Of a stretch of 64,000 nucleotides of DNA, positions 23,330 through 31,535 are shown piece after piece. Under the pieces are notes generated by a model. That model did not search any database. It was not told the DNA's origin and worked only from the letters and a program-made list of their open reading frames with translations. Every line of letters begins with the position of its first letter. Within the stretch, counting starts at the first letter, position 1. The DNA comes from Terrimesophilobacter mesophilus (GTDB lineage: Bacteria; Actinomycetota; Actinomycetes; Actinomycetales; Microbacteriaceae), in assembly GCF_014200375.1 (NCBI RefSeq), contig NZ_JACHBP010000001.1, positions 1,922,001 to 1,986,000 on the forward strand. Reading direction: 5' to 3'. The position numbers and the translations under genes are program-made.

Positions 23330-24733
23330 GTGGCGCAGGTGGGGACCGGAACAACAAGGCACGGCGGGAAGGCCGACAGGCAGGCCGACTCTGGGCCGGC
23401 AGCCGCCGGGCGGGCGAAACTCGGACCCGCATTCGCGAACCTCTTCACCGCGAACATCGCCAGCAGCCTGGGGGACGGCATCGCTCGAACCGCCATCCCG
23501 CTCCTGGCGGTGCAGGTGACGCTCGATCCGCTCCTCATCTCCGGCATCTCCGCACTCGCAATGCTGCCGTGGTTGTTCTTCGCGATCCCCGCCGGCATCC
23601 TGATCGACCGCATCGACCGTCGCGCGGCGCTCGCTCTCGCGAACGGGGTGAGAACGATCCTCGCTGTCGCGCTCTTCGTCATCACCTCCACCGGGAACCT
23701 CACGATCTGGTGGCTCTACATCATCATCTTCATCTACGGGATGTTCGAAACGGTCTACGACGGAGCGATCAGGGCGGTCGCCCCCAGCATCCTCGCCAAG
23801 GCCCAACTGCCGCGCGCGAACTCGCTCATCGAGGCGGGGGAGCAGGTCATCCAGAACTTCGTGTCGGGACCGATCACCTCGCTGCTCTTCGCCGTCTCCG
23901 TGCTGATCCCGCTCGGCGCGAACGCGGCGGTGTATGCGCTCGCGGTGATTCTGGCCATCCTGCTCCCGAAGATCGCGTCGGGGCGTCAGTTCGCTGCAGC
24001 CCATGCCGCCAGGCACGGCGAGTCAGCGGTCTGGTACAAGCAGTTCGTCGACGGATACCGCTTCATCGTGTCGAACAAGCAGCTCAAGACGCTGTGGTTC
24101 CTCAGCACCTTCTCCGGCATGTGCACCTCGATCGCGACGGCGAGCCTGGTGCTCTACCTCGTGGATCGGCTTCAACTCCCCGAGGCGCTCTTCGGCGTGT
24201 ACATGCTGACCGGCGCCGCTGGTGGCATCGGAGCGTCGATGATCGCCTCACGGATGAAGGCACGATGGGGGACCGGTCTCAGCGTCGCGATCGGAAATCT
24301 TGTCGCGTCGATCGGTATCGTCGCCGTCGGTGCCTTCCCGAACCTGTGGGCGGTCGGGATCGCCTGGGTGTTCATCTCCGCCGGGATCACGGTGTGGAAC
24401 ATCCTGATCATGTCGCTGCGGCAGAGCATCATCCCGGGACGACTGCTCGGACGCGTGCACGGAACCTGGCGCACCCTGCTGTGGGGAAGCATGCCGGTGG
24501 GATCGATCATCGGCGGACTCATCGGGCGCATCGATCTCGTCCTGCCGTTCATCATCGGCGGTGGGCTCTCTGCGCTCGCCGGCATCATCTGGTTCCAGTT
24601 CCTGATGACCCTGCCCAACCCCGAAGACGTCGACAACGGGGACGACGCGGCGATCGCGGGCGCAGCGGATGCCGGTGCGGCGGAGGCCGGCGTCACGGGG
24701 GCCGGCCCGACCGATCCCGTGGTCGAGAAGTGA
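23330..24733 (+). CDS. MFS efflux transporter (EntS-like)
   Basis: The 467-residue protein begins with a 30-residue hydrophilic head from a GTG at 23330 (a GTG at 23339 is also possible), then has about twelve transmembrane segments. Motifs of the MFS drug/siderophore-exporter group are present: ANLFTANIASSLGDGIARTAIPLLA in helix 1 and the loop-2-3 motif IPAGILIDRIDRRAAL. EntS-type transporters export siderophores or drugs. It is preceded by a palindromic operator, so expression is probably repressor controlled. The C-terminal tail is long, alanine- and glycine-rich and hydrophilic. Confidence 0.85.
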   Translation: MAQVGTGTTRHGGKADRQADSGPAAAGRAKLGPAFANLFTANIASSLGDGIARTAIPLLAVQVTLDPLLISGISALAMLPWLFFAIPAGILIDRIDRRAALALANGVRTILAVALFVITSTGNLTIWWLYIIIFIYGMFETVYDGAIRAVAPSILAKAQLPRANSLIEAGEQVIQNFVSGPITSLLFAVSVLIPLGANAAVYALAVILAILLPKIASGRQFAAAHAARHGESAVWYKQFVDGYRFIVSNKQLKTLWFLSTFSGMCTSIATASLVLYLVDRLQLPEALFGVYMLTGAAGGIGASMIASRMKARWGTGLSVAIGNLVASIGIVAVGAFPNLWAVGIAWVFISAGITVWNILIMSLRQSIIPGRLLGRVHGTWRTLLWGSMPVGSIIGGLIGRIDLVLPFIIGGGLSALAGIIWFQFLMTLPNPEDVDNGDDAAIAGAADAGAAEAGVTGAGPTDPVVEK

Positions 24734-24825
24734 CCGGTGTCCCACTCGAGCAAGACCACAAGATGCCGCCGACCCCGCATCGCTGGGGTGGGGTTCGGTG
24801 GGGTGGGCGGGAGTGCGGACGGAAG

Positions 24826-26037
24826 CTACGGCCGCACGGTCTGGATGGGCTCCGTGTCGGGGATGGGGCTCGAATCGAGCCCGCGCAGGTCCGGATGCGC
24901 CCGGCGAAAGATCGTGGGAACGAGGAATCCGAGGAACGCGAGCAGAGCGGCGATCCAGAACGCACCGTGGGCGTCGAACGCGTCGATCATGAAGCCGGCT
25001 GCGGCAGACCCGAGCGCAGCGCCGATGAGCTGGCCGGTGCCCACCCATCCGTAGGCCTCCGCCGTCTCGCTGAACTTCACACTCGCCGAGACGATCGTGA
25101 ACATCACGGCGAGCGCGGGCGCGATCCCGAGCCCTGCCAGTGCGAGCGTCGCCGACAGCCACCAGAAGTCGAGGAACGCGGCGGCGAGGGCGAGCCCGAC
25201 GAACACACCGAACATCCGCACGGCGAGCGCCCACGGCCCGATCGGCCGATGCCCGAACGCGAGTCCTCCCACGAGGGATCCGAAGGCGAAGATTGCGAGC
25301 ACGACCCCGGACTCGGGGCGCCCTTCGCCGAAGGTGGCGACGACTCCAGCCTCGACGGCCGCACACGCGCCGATCATGAGGAAGCCGGCGACCGTGGCCA
25401 GGAGCACCGGCGGCCGGGTCAGCACGGCACCGAGCTTGCGGCGTGAGCGCGGGATGCGCACGCGTCCGACCTCGGGCGATGAGATGAACCAGATGCCACC
25501 GACGACCATGAACAGAACCGCGACCATGATGGCGATGACGGGGGACACCTGGGTCGCCAGGAGTGTCGCGATGACCGGCCCGAGGATCCAGATGAGCTCC
25601 TGCGCAGAGGCGTCGAGCGAGTAGAGCGGGGTCAGTTGGCCCGAGTTGACGAGCTTCGGGTAGATCGTGCGCACGGCGGGCTGGATCGGCGGGTAGCTCA
25701 GCCCTGCGATCAGCCCGAGCGCCATGTACAGCGGCACGGGCAGCTTGGGCGCCAGGGCGATCGTGCCGACCGCCGTCGTGCACACGATGAGCGTGAGCAC
25801 GAGTACGCGCCTCATCCCCCAGGTGCCCATCCACCGGCTCGTGAGCGGTCCGGCGATCGCCTGGCCTGCGCTCGTGGCGGCGAGCACGAGCCCCGCGGCG
25901 CCGTAGGAATGGTGGATCTGCTCGATGTGGATCAGAAATGCGAGGGAGAGCATCCCGCCCGGGAACCGCGCGACGAGTTGAGACCCCATCAACCGGGCGA
26001 CGCCCCGGGTTTTCAGGAGGCTCAGATAACTGTTCAC
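24826..26037 (-). CDS. MFS transporter
   Basis: The 403-residue protein has twelve predicted helices, with LARLMGSQLVARFPGGMLSLAFLIHIEQ in the form RLMGSQLVARFPGGMLSLAF for helix 1 and AIAGPLTSRWMGTWGMRRVLVLTL at loop 2-3. It belongs to the YfcJ/arabinose-efflux-like branch of MFS; substrate unknown. It converges with the EntS-like gene and is divergent from the nrd operon, with which it shares a 312-nt intergenic region. Confidence 0.85.
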   Translation of the reverse strand: MNSYLSLLKTRGVARLMGSQLVARFPGGMLSLAFLIHIEQIHHSYGAAGLVLAATSAGQAIAGPLTSRWMGTWGMRRVLVLTLIVCTTAVGTIALAPKLPVPLYMALGLIAGLSYPPIQPAVRTIYPKLVNSGQLTPLYSLDASAQELIWILGPVIATLLATQVSPVIAIMVAVLFMVVGGIWFISSPEVGRVRIPRSRRKLGAVLTRPPVLLATVAGFLMIGACAAVEAGVVATFGEGRPESGVVLAIFAFGSLVGGLAFGHRPIGPWALAVRMFGVFVGLALAAAFLDFWWLSATLALAGLGIAPALAVMFTIVSASVKFSETAEAYGWVGTGQLIGAALGSAAAGFMIDAFDAHGAFWIAALLAFLGFLVPTIFRRAHPDLRGLDSSPIPDTEPIQTVRP

Positions 26038-26152
26038 AAGGGCTCAAGTCTATCGGCGGGAGTGCCATCCGAAATGTCGGTGGCGGGGTGGAGAATCTCC
26101 TCACAGCCTGTGCAGAACTCGGCCAACTTATTCACAATTGTGGATGACACGC

Positions 26153-26202
26153 CCACTACATATTGGGTTAACCGAATGCTCGGTACCCGCTATATAGTGA
26201 TG
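26153..26202. promoter_or_regulatory. Two candidate NrdR boxes in the nrd promoter region
   Basis: CCACTACATATTGGGT (26153-26168) fits the NrdR consensus acaCwAtATaTwGtgt well in its core. A weaker copy, CCGCTATATAGTGATG (26187-26202), lies 34 bp further on, close to the usual three-helical-turn spacing. NrdR is the ATP/dATP-sensing repressor of ribonucleotide reductase operons. The remainder of 26038-26349 shows no gene; an antisense open stretch there lacks coding character. Confidence 0.5.
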
Positions 26203-26253
26203 GGACTGCCGCGGGGCGTCAGTGGTCGGAATGCATCATTTCGACCGGATGAC

Positions 26254-26274
26254 ACCCTCGCGCAGGGTATTTTT
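26254..26274 (+). terminator. Terminator-like hairpin in the nrd leader
   Basis: ACCCT-CGCGC-AGGGT (26254-26268) followed by ATTTTT is a short hairpin with a T-run, about 80 nt before the nrdA start. A second hairpin, GGGCCCG-CA-CGGGCCC (26276-26291), abuts it. Together they could act as an attenuator or stabilise the leader; the 5-bp stem is weak, so the call is tentative. Confidence 0.35.
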
Positions 26275-26349
26275 CGGGCCCGCACGGGCCCTCACGGGGA
26301 GAGATCAGCGCCGATCGGAGCGTGGGTCTCTCGGGATTGGGAGAAACAC

Positions 26350-28809
26350 ATGAGCATCACCGTCGTCAAGCGCAACGGGCAGCGCGAGCCGTACGATGCG
26401 AACAAGATCAACCTCGCGATCGAGAAGGCCAGCGCCGGACTCGACGACAACATCACCTGGGTCACCCAGATCGCGAGCGAGCTCGAGTTGACGCTCTTCG
26501 ACGGCATCACGACGCAGCAGCTCGACGAAGCGGTCATCCAGGTGGCGCTCCAGAACGTCAAGGACGACCCCGAGTTCGACACGGTGGCCGCCCGTCTCCT
26601 CCTCAAGACGATCTACAAGCGCGTGCTCGGCGATTACGAGTCGGATGAGGAACTTCGCGCGCTGCACGTCGAGCACTTCGCCATGAACATCCGTCGCGGT
26701 GTCGAAGAGGGCCTGCTCGACACGCGCCTCATCGAGATGTTCGACCTTGACCTGCTCGCGAGGACGCTCGAGCCCGCCCACGACGACCTGCTCAAGTACA
26801 TCGGAGTCGTGACCCTCAACAACCGCTACGGCATCAAGGGTCGCAACGGCGACGCCCTCGAAGTACCGCAGTACTTCTGGATGCGCATCGCGATGGGCCT
26901 CTCCCTCAACGAGGCGGACCCCAACGGCCAGGCGATCAGGTTCTACGAGAAGATGTCGAAGCTCGAATACCTCGCGGCGGGATCCACCCTCGTGAACGCG
27001 GGAACGAGCTACCCGCAGCTCGCCAACTGCTTCGTCATGGAGATGCAGGATGACATCGAGCACATCGCGAAGACCACGCGCGACGTCATGTGGCTCACGA
27101 AGGGCACCGGCGGAATCGGGCTCTCGGTCACCAAGCTGCGCGCCCAGGGTTCGCCCATCCGGAGCAACAACACGACCTCGACGGGGCCGATCCCGTTCAT
27201 GCACACGATCGACTCCGTGCTGCGGGCGGTCAGCCGTGGCGGCAAGAAGTTCGGCGCGCTGTGCTTCTACATGGAGAACTGGCACCTCGACTTCCCGGAC
27301 TTCCTCGATCTGAGGCAGAACTCCGGCGACCCGTACCGCCGCACCCGCACGGCCAACACCGCGGTGTGGATCAGCGACGAGTTCATGAAGCGCGTGCAGA
27401 ACGACGAGGACTGGTACCTCTTCGACCCGCTCGAGGTGGCCGACCTCAACGAGCTGTACGGCAAGGCGTTCTCCGAACGCTACGCGCACTACGCCGCGGA
27501 GGCTGAGGCCGGGAACCTGCGGATGTTCAAGAAGACGACCGCACGCGAGCAGTTCAAGGCGATCCTCATCTCCCTCTCCGCGTCGAGCCACCCGTGGCTC
27601 ACCTGGAAGGACACGATCAACAACCGTGCCTTGAACAACAACACCGGCACGATCCACCTCTCGAACCTGTGCACCGAGATCTGCCTCCCGCAGGATGTCG
27701 ACAACGTCTCGGTCTGCAACCTCGCCTCGATCAACCTGTCGCAGCACCTGCTGGCCAGTGGTGGGATGGACTTCGCGAAGATCGAGGAGTCGGCCCGCAT
27801 CGCGGTGCGACAGCTCGACAACCTCATCGACATCACGAAGTCGAGCGTGCCGGAGGCCGACTTCTCCAACCAGCAGAACCGTGCGGTCGGCCTCGGCGTC
27901 ATGGGCTTCACGGATGTCGTGGAGAAGCTGGGCTACAGCTACGAGAGCGAAGAGGCCTACGACCTCATCGACGAGATCATGGAGCACGTCTCCTACGCCG
28001 CGATCGATGAGTCGGCAGAGCTCGCGAAGGAGCGCGGCTCCTACCCGAACTTCGACGGCTCCGGCTGGTCGAAGGGCATGGTTCCGCTCGACAGCATCGC
28101 GAAGACCGAGGAGGACCGCGGGGTCCCGATCACGGTCAACCGCACGACTCGCCTCGACTGGGACACCATGCGCGTGAAGGTCAGGGGCGGGATGCGGAAC
28201 GCGACGCTCATGGCGATCGCGCCCACGGCATCCATCGGCCTCGTCGCCGGCACGACGCCTGGCCTCGACCCGCAGTTCACGCAGATCTTCAGCCGGTCGA
28301 CCTCCTCCGGCAAGTTCCTCGAGGTCAACCGCAACCTCGTGCGCGACCTGCAGGAGCTCGGGCTCTGGGGAAGCGTGCGCGAGTCGATCCTGCGCAGCCA
28401 GGGCGACATCCAGGTCATCGATGCGATTCCCGCGCACCTCAAGGAGGTGTACAAGACGAGCTTCCAGCTCTCGCCGTACGCGTTCCTCGAGGTCGCCGCG
28501 CGCGCCCAGAAGTGGATCGACCAGGCGATCAGCCGCAACATGTATCTCGAGACGCGCGATCTCGGCGAGATGATGGACATCTACTACGGGGCGTGGGAAC
28601 GCGGCGTCAAGACGACGTACTACCTGCACATGAAGCCGCGCCACCAGGCCGAGCAGTCCACCGTCAAGGTCAACAAGGCGGAGGACATCGACGCGGGGGC
28701 CAAGCGCGGATTCGCCGCCGCGGGCGCTCCCGCCGAGCCGGCAGCGGCATCCGCACCCGCCCGCAAGGGCTTCGGTTTCGCCGGGCTCGCTCCGAAGGAT
28801 GGTGAGTGA
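26350..28809 (+). CDS. nrdA: Ribonucleoside-diphosphate reductase large (alpha) subunit, class I
   Basis: The start is the ATG at 26350 after GGGAGAAACAC. The 819-residue protein has an N-terminal ATP-cone (about 4-94, VVKRNGQREPYDANKINLAIEKA), so activity is likely inhibited by dATP. Active-site residues align with E. coli NrdA: C227 (NCFVMEMQ), N439/C441/E443 (LSNLCTEI), C456 (VCNLASINL) and the radical-relay tyrosines Y757-Y758 (TTYYLHMK). The C terminus is an alanine/proline-rich linker ending GFAGLAPKDGE and has no cysteine, although class I enzymes need a mobile C-terminal Cys pair for re-reduction. A 22-codon ORF carrying CxxC starts in the overlapping TGATG. The stop is a double TGA TGA. 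The gene is in an operon with the class Ic-type nrdB. Confidence 0.95.
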   Translation: MSITVVKRNGQREPYDANKINLAIEKASAGLDDNITWVTQIASELELTLFDGITTQQLDEAVIQVALQNVKDDPEFDTVAARLLLKTIYKRVLGDYESDEELRALHVEHFAMNIRRGVEEGLLDTRLIEMFDLDLLARTLEPAHDDLLKYIGVVTLNNRYGIKGRNGDALEVPQYFWMRIAMGLSLNEADPNGQAIRFYEKMSKLEYLAAGSTLVNAGTSYPQLANCFVMEMQDDIEHIAKTTRDVMWLTKGTGGIGLSVTKLRAQGSPIRSNNTTSTGPIPFMHTIDSVLRAVSRGGKKFGALCFYMENWHLDFPDFLDLRQNSGDPYRRTRTANTAVWISDEFMKRVQNDEDWYLFDPLEVADLNELYGKAFSERYAHYAAEAEAGNLRMFKKTTAREQFKAILISLSASSHPWLTWKDTINNRALNNNTGTIHLSNLCTEICLPQDVDNVSVCNLASINLSQHLLASGGMDFAKIEESARIAVRQLDNLIDITKSSVPEADFSNQQNRAVGLGVMGFTDVVEKLGYSYESEEAYDLIDEIMEHVSYAAIDESAELAKERGSYPNFDGSGWSKGMVPLDSIAKTEEDRGVPITVNRTTRLDWDTMRVKVRGGMRNATLMAIAPTASIGLVAGTTPGLDPQFTQIFSRSTSSGKFLEVNRNLVRDLQELGLWGSVRESILRSQGDIQVIDAIPAHLKEVYKTSFQLSPYAFLEVAARAQKWIDQAISRNMYLETRDLGEMMDIYYGAWERGVKTTYYLHMKPRHQAEQSTVKVNKAEDIDAGAKRGFAAAGAPAEPAAASAPARKGFGFAGLAPKDGE

Positions 28810-28877
28810 TGAACGACGACGAATTCTACGTCCCCACCGACCCCATGGACGAGCTGCAGTGCGACAGCTGCCAGTAA
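28809..28877 (+). CDS. 22-residue CxxC micro-ORF, detached NrdA-like redox tail
   Basis: An ATG overlapping the nrdA stop (TGATG, 28807-28811) opens a 22-codon frame, MNDDEFYVPTDPMDELQCDSCQ split as MNDDEFYVPTDP and MDELQCDSCQ. The acidic body and terminal CDSC pair look like the C-terminal redox tail of class I NrdA proteins, which the upstream protein lacks. Joining the frames would need a single inserted base just before 28807; -1 slippage is not favoured by the local sequence. It could be a reinitiated peptide acting in trans, a frameshifted end of nrdA, or an assembly error. It ends 24 nt before nrdB. Confidence 0.6.
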   Translation: MNDDEFYVPTDPMDELQCDSCQ

Positions 28878-28901
28878 CAAGCAAGTAAGGAAGCGATTCA
28901 T

Positions 28902-29903
28902 ATGTCAGGGATTCTCGGTACGGGCGTGCAGGAAGGGCTGCTGCTCAAGCCGGTCAAGTACCAATGGGCCATGGACCTCTACGACCAGGCTGTCGCGAAC
29001 ACCTGGTTCCCGAACGAGATCCAGCTCGACCAGGACATCGCCGACTTCAAGAAGATGACGGATGAGGAACGCCACGCGATCACGTTCCTCATGAGTTATT
29101 TCAACCCGAACGAGCTGCTCGTCAACAAGGCGCTCGCCTTCGGCGTCTACCCCTACATCAACGCGGCGGAGTGTCACCTCTACCTCGCGAAGCAGATGTG
29201 GGAGGAGGCCAACCACTGCATGAGCTTCGAGTACGTGCTGGAGACCTTCCCGATCGACCGTGAGGCCGCGTACGGCTCCCACGTCGAGGTGCCGTCGATG
29301 GCGCGCAAGGAGGAGTTCCAGGTCAAGTTCATCCGGCGGATGACCGAGGAGACGCTCGACATCACGACGGTCGAGGGCAAGCAGGACTTCGTGCGCAACC
29401 TCGTGGCGTACAACATCATCCTCGAGGGGATCTGGTTCTACTCGGGCTTCATGGTCGCCTTGAGCTTCCGGCAGCGGAACCTCCTGCGCAACTTCGGCTC
29501 GCTCATGGACTGGGTCATCCGCGACGAGAGCCTTCACCTCAAGTTCGGCATCAACCTCATCCTCACGGTGCTCGAGGAGAACCCCGAGCTGCAGACGCCG
29601 GAGTTCGCCGCCGAGATCAAGCAGATGATCCTGGATGCCGTGGAGATGGAGGAGGCCTACAACCAGGACCTGCTCCCGAGCGGCATCCTCGGTCTGAACG
29701 CCACCTACATCAACCAGTACGTCAAGTACCTCGCCGACCGGCGCCTCGAGGAACTCGGCTTCGACCCCGAGTACAAGGTGTCGAACCCGGCCAAGTGGAT
29801 GGCGACCGCGAACGACACCTACGAGCTCGTCAACTTCTTCGAGTCGACGAATACCTCCTACGAGGCGAACGCGAAGGCCGTGACCGGGGCGAAGAAGGAG
29901 TAG
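28902..29903 (+). CDS. nrdB: Ribonucleoside-diphosphate reductase small (beta) subunit, class Ic type
   Basis: The 333-residue R2 protein has AAGGAAG upstream of its ATG at 28902. Metal ligands by position are E71, E102, H105, E175, E209 and H212, with spacings (31, 73, 34) equal to those of Chlamydia trachomatis R2 (E89, E120, E193, E227). The first ligand is Glu, not Asp, and the radical tyrosine position is F109 (EANHCMSFEY, pattern ExxHxxxF). Both are hallmarks of class Ic, which uses a Mn(IV)/Fe(III) cofactor instead of a tyrosyl radical. The C-terminal radical-transfer tyrosine is probably in FFESTNTSYE. It is co-transcribed with nrdA and the CxxC micro-ORF. Confidence 0.93.
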   Translation: MSGILGTGVQEGLLLKPVKYQWAMDLYDQAVANTWFPNEIQLDQDIADFKKMTDEERHAITFLMSYFNPNELLVNKALAFGVYPYINAAECHLYLAKQMWEEANHCMSFEYVLETFPIDREAAYGSHVEVPSMARKEEFQVKFIRRMTEETLDITTVEGKQDFVRNLVAYNIILEGIWFYSGFMVALSFRQRNLLRNFGSLMDWVIRDESLHLKFGINLILTVLEENPELQTPEFAAEIKQMILDAVEMEEAYNQDLLPSGILGLNATYINQYVKYLADRRLEELGFDPEYKVSNPAKWMATANDTYELVNFFESTNTSYEANAKAVTGAKKE

Positions 29904-29909
29904 CCGCGC

Positions 29910-31283
29910 TCAGCTCAGCCCGGCCAGCACTTCATTGAGAGCCTCCGTGCTCGAGGGGTGCGTCCAGATCCCGTCACGCAGGGTGGTCGCGGTCACGCCC
30001 GCGCGCATCGCGAGGGCCAGCAGGTTGATGACCTCCTGTGCGTCGATCGAGAACACGGTCGCCCCGAGGATCAGGTCGGTGTCCGGGTCGACCAACACTT
30101 TGATCAGCCCGTGCGTCTCGCCGACGATCTTCGGCCGCGGCATCGCCGCGATGTCGGCGATGCGCTTCGAGGCGACCAGCACGGCCCGACCGCTCGCGCG
30201 AGCCTGCGTCTCGTTCATCCCGACCCTGGCCAGCGGCGGTGTGAGGAAGACGGTGCTCGGCACCGCGACGCGATCCGCCCTCGATCGCAGACCCTTTCCG
30301 ACCAGCTGATCCAGCACGATTCGGTGGTCGTCGAGCGAGATGTAGGTGAATTGCGGCCCGCCGTTGATGTCGCCCACCGCGAAGACGCCGGGCACCGGGG
30401 TGCGCAGGTGATCGTCCACCACGATGTAGCCGCGGTCGTCGACCGCGATCCCGGCATTGTCCAGGTCGAGGCCGTCGGTGGTTGGCGTGCGCCCCGTCGC
30501 GACGAGCACGGCATCCGCGGTGAAATCGTTGATCGCTCCGCCGCTTGCCACGGTGACGGACAGCGCATCGGGCCTGTCCTCGATACGCTTCACGTCGGCG
30601 CCGAGCACGAACTCGACTCCGGACTCCTCGAGGAGCGCCCGCACGGCGTCCGCAACATCGCGGTCCTCGTGCGGCATCAGCTGCTCGCCGTGGTCGACGA
30701 CCGTCACCCGCGACCCGAAGTGGGCGAACATGCCAGCGAATTCGAGCCCGACGTAGCCGCCGCCCACGATGAGGAGCCGCTCCGGCAGCGGCGAGACATG
30801 CTGGATGGTCGTCGAGTCGTACACGCGGGCGCTCTCGGATGCGCCCGCGATCGCCGGCACGGCGGGAACCGTTCCCGTGTTGATGACGATCGACTCGGCA
30901 CGGATGCGCAGCAGCTCCGAGCCCGCCGAAACCTCCACCTCGTGCGGGCCGACGAACCGTGCGCGGCCGTCGATGAGGGTGACGGTGTCCACCTCGGCGA
31001 GCATGGCGTGGTTGCGGGCACGCAGCCTGGCGGTCAGGTCGTCCCGGCCGGCCACGGCATCCGTGAACCAGGTCTGTGGGTCGTCACCCGGCCGACGCTC
31101 GGCAGCGCTGTGCACGAGGTCCTTCGTCGGTACGCAGGCGATGTTGATGCAGCTTCCGCCGTACATCGCCTCCGACTGTTCGACCATGGCCACCGTTCGG
31201 CCATGACGGCCGAGTGCGCCGGCCAGAGTCTTGCCGCCCTTGCCCCAGCCGATGACCAGGACGTCGACCTCGATGTCTGCCAC
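29910..31283 (-). CDS. FAD-dependent pyridine nucleotide-disulfide oxidoreductase (RclA/Mer-like)
   Basis: The GTG at 31283 is chosen for its GGAGG 7 nt upstream. The 457-residue class I flavoprotein has the FAD motif DVLVIGWGKGGKTLAG, the redox-active GGSCINIACVPTK (Cys-x4-Cys), the NAD(P)H motif LLIVGGGYVGLEFAGMF, VFAVGDINGGPQFTYIS and the dimer-interface His-Glu pair HPSSTEALNEV. The GWGKGGK variant and SCINIACVPTK are typical of the RclA group, involved in hypochlorite/copper stress; mercuric reductase or lipoamide dehydrogenase is less likely. It converges with nrdB 6 nt apart and may share nothing with it. Confidence 0.85.
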   Translation of the reverse strand: MADIEVDVLVIGWGKGGKTLAGALGRHGRTVAMVEQSEAMYGGSCINIACVPTKDLVHSAAERRPGDDPQTWFTDAVAGRDDLTARLRARNHAMLAEVDTVTLIDGRARFVGPHEVEVSAGSELLRIRAESIVINTGTVPAVPAIAGASESARVYDSTTIQHVSPLPERLLIVGGGYVGLEFAGMFAHFGSRVTVVDHGEQLMPHEDRDVADAVRALLEESGVEFVLGADVKRIEDRPDALSVTVASGGAINDFTADAVLVATGRTPTTDGLDLDNAGIAVDDRGYIVVDDHLRTPVPGVFAVGDINGGPQFTYISLDDHRIVLDQLVGKGLRSRADRVAVPSTVFLTPPLARVGMNETQARASGRAVLVASKRIADIAAMPRPKIVGETHGLIKVLVDPDTDLILGATVFSIDAQEVINLLALAMRAGVTATTLRDGIWTHPSSTEALNEVLAGLS

Positions 31284-31535
31284 GAGCGCACCTCCGATGG
31301 TTCCAGCGTACGAGGTCGACGCGAGGAGGCGCGCGGCGGGAAGAGCGCCGGGCGCGCCGAAAATCGTCGAATCCCGACCTTTTCGACAGTCCGGAGGGAA
31401 CAGTGCAACGAATTCTTGCCGAAAGTCAGGAGTAGGCTGCGAATGCCGACGTGACAATGGCGCGCGCGACACCCGTTCGCTTCGCCTCCTTGGCATCGGC
31501 CGCACCATTCACCAGGAGAAGAGTAAGGAAACATC

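Noticed and set aside
28795-28815. Programmed -1 frameshift joining nrdA to the CxxC micro-ORF
   Set aside because: No slippery heptamer is present, the shifted P-site codon would pair poorly, and the -1 frame has a stop at 28803-28805, leaving almost no window.
26305-28884. Very long open frame (859 codons) antisense to nrdA
   Set aside because: It mirrors the coding strand of a GC-rich gene, its translation is low-complexity Arg/Asp/Val-rich and shows no domain; nrdA itself has every catalytic residue.
28902-29903. Class Ie (metal-free, DOPA-type) NrdB
   Set aside because: All six metal ligands are present, whereas class Ie has lost three of the carboxylates.
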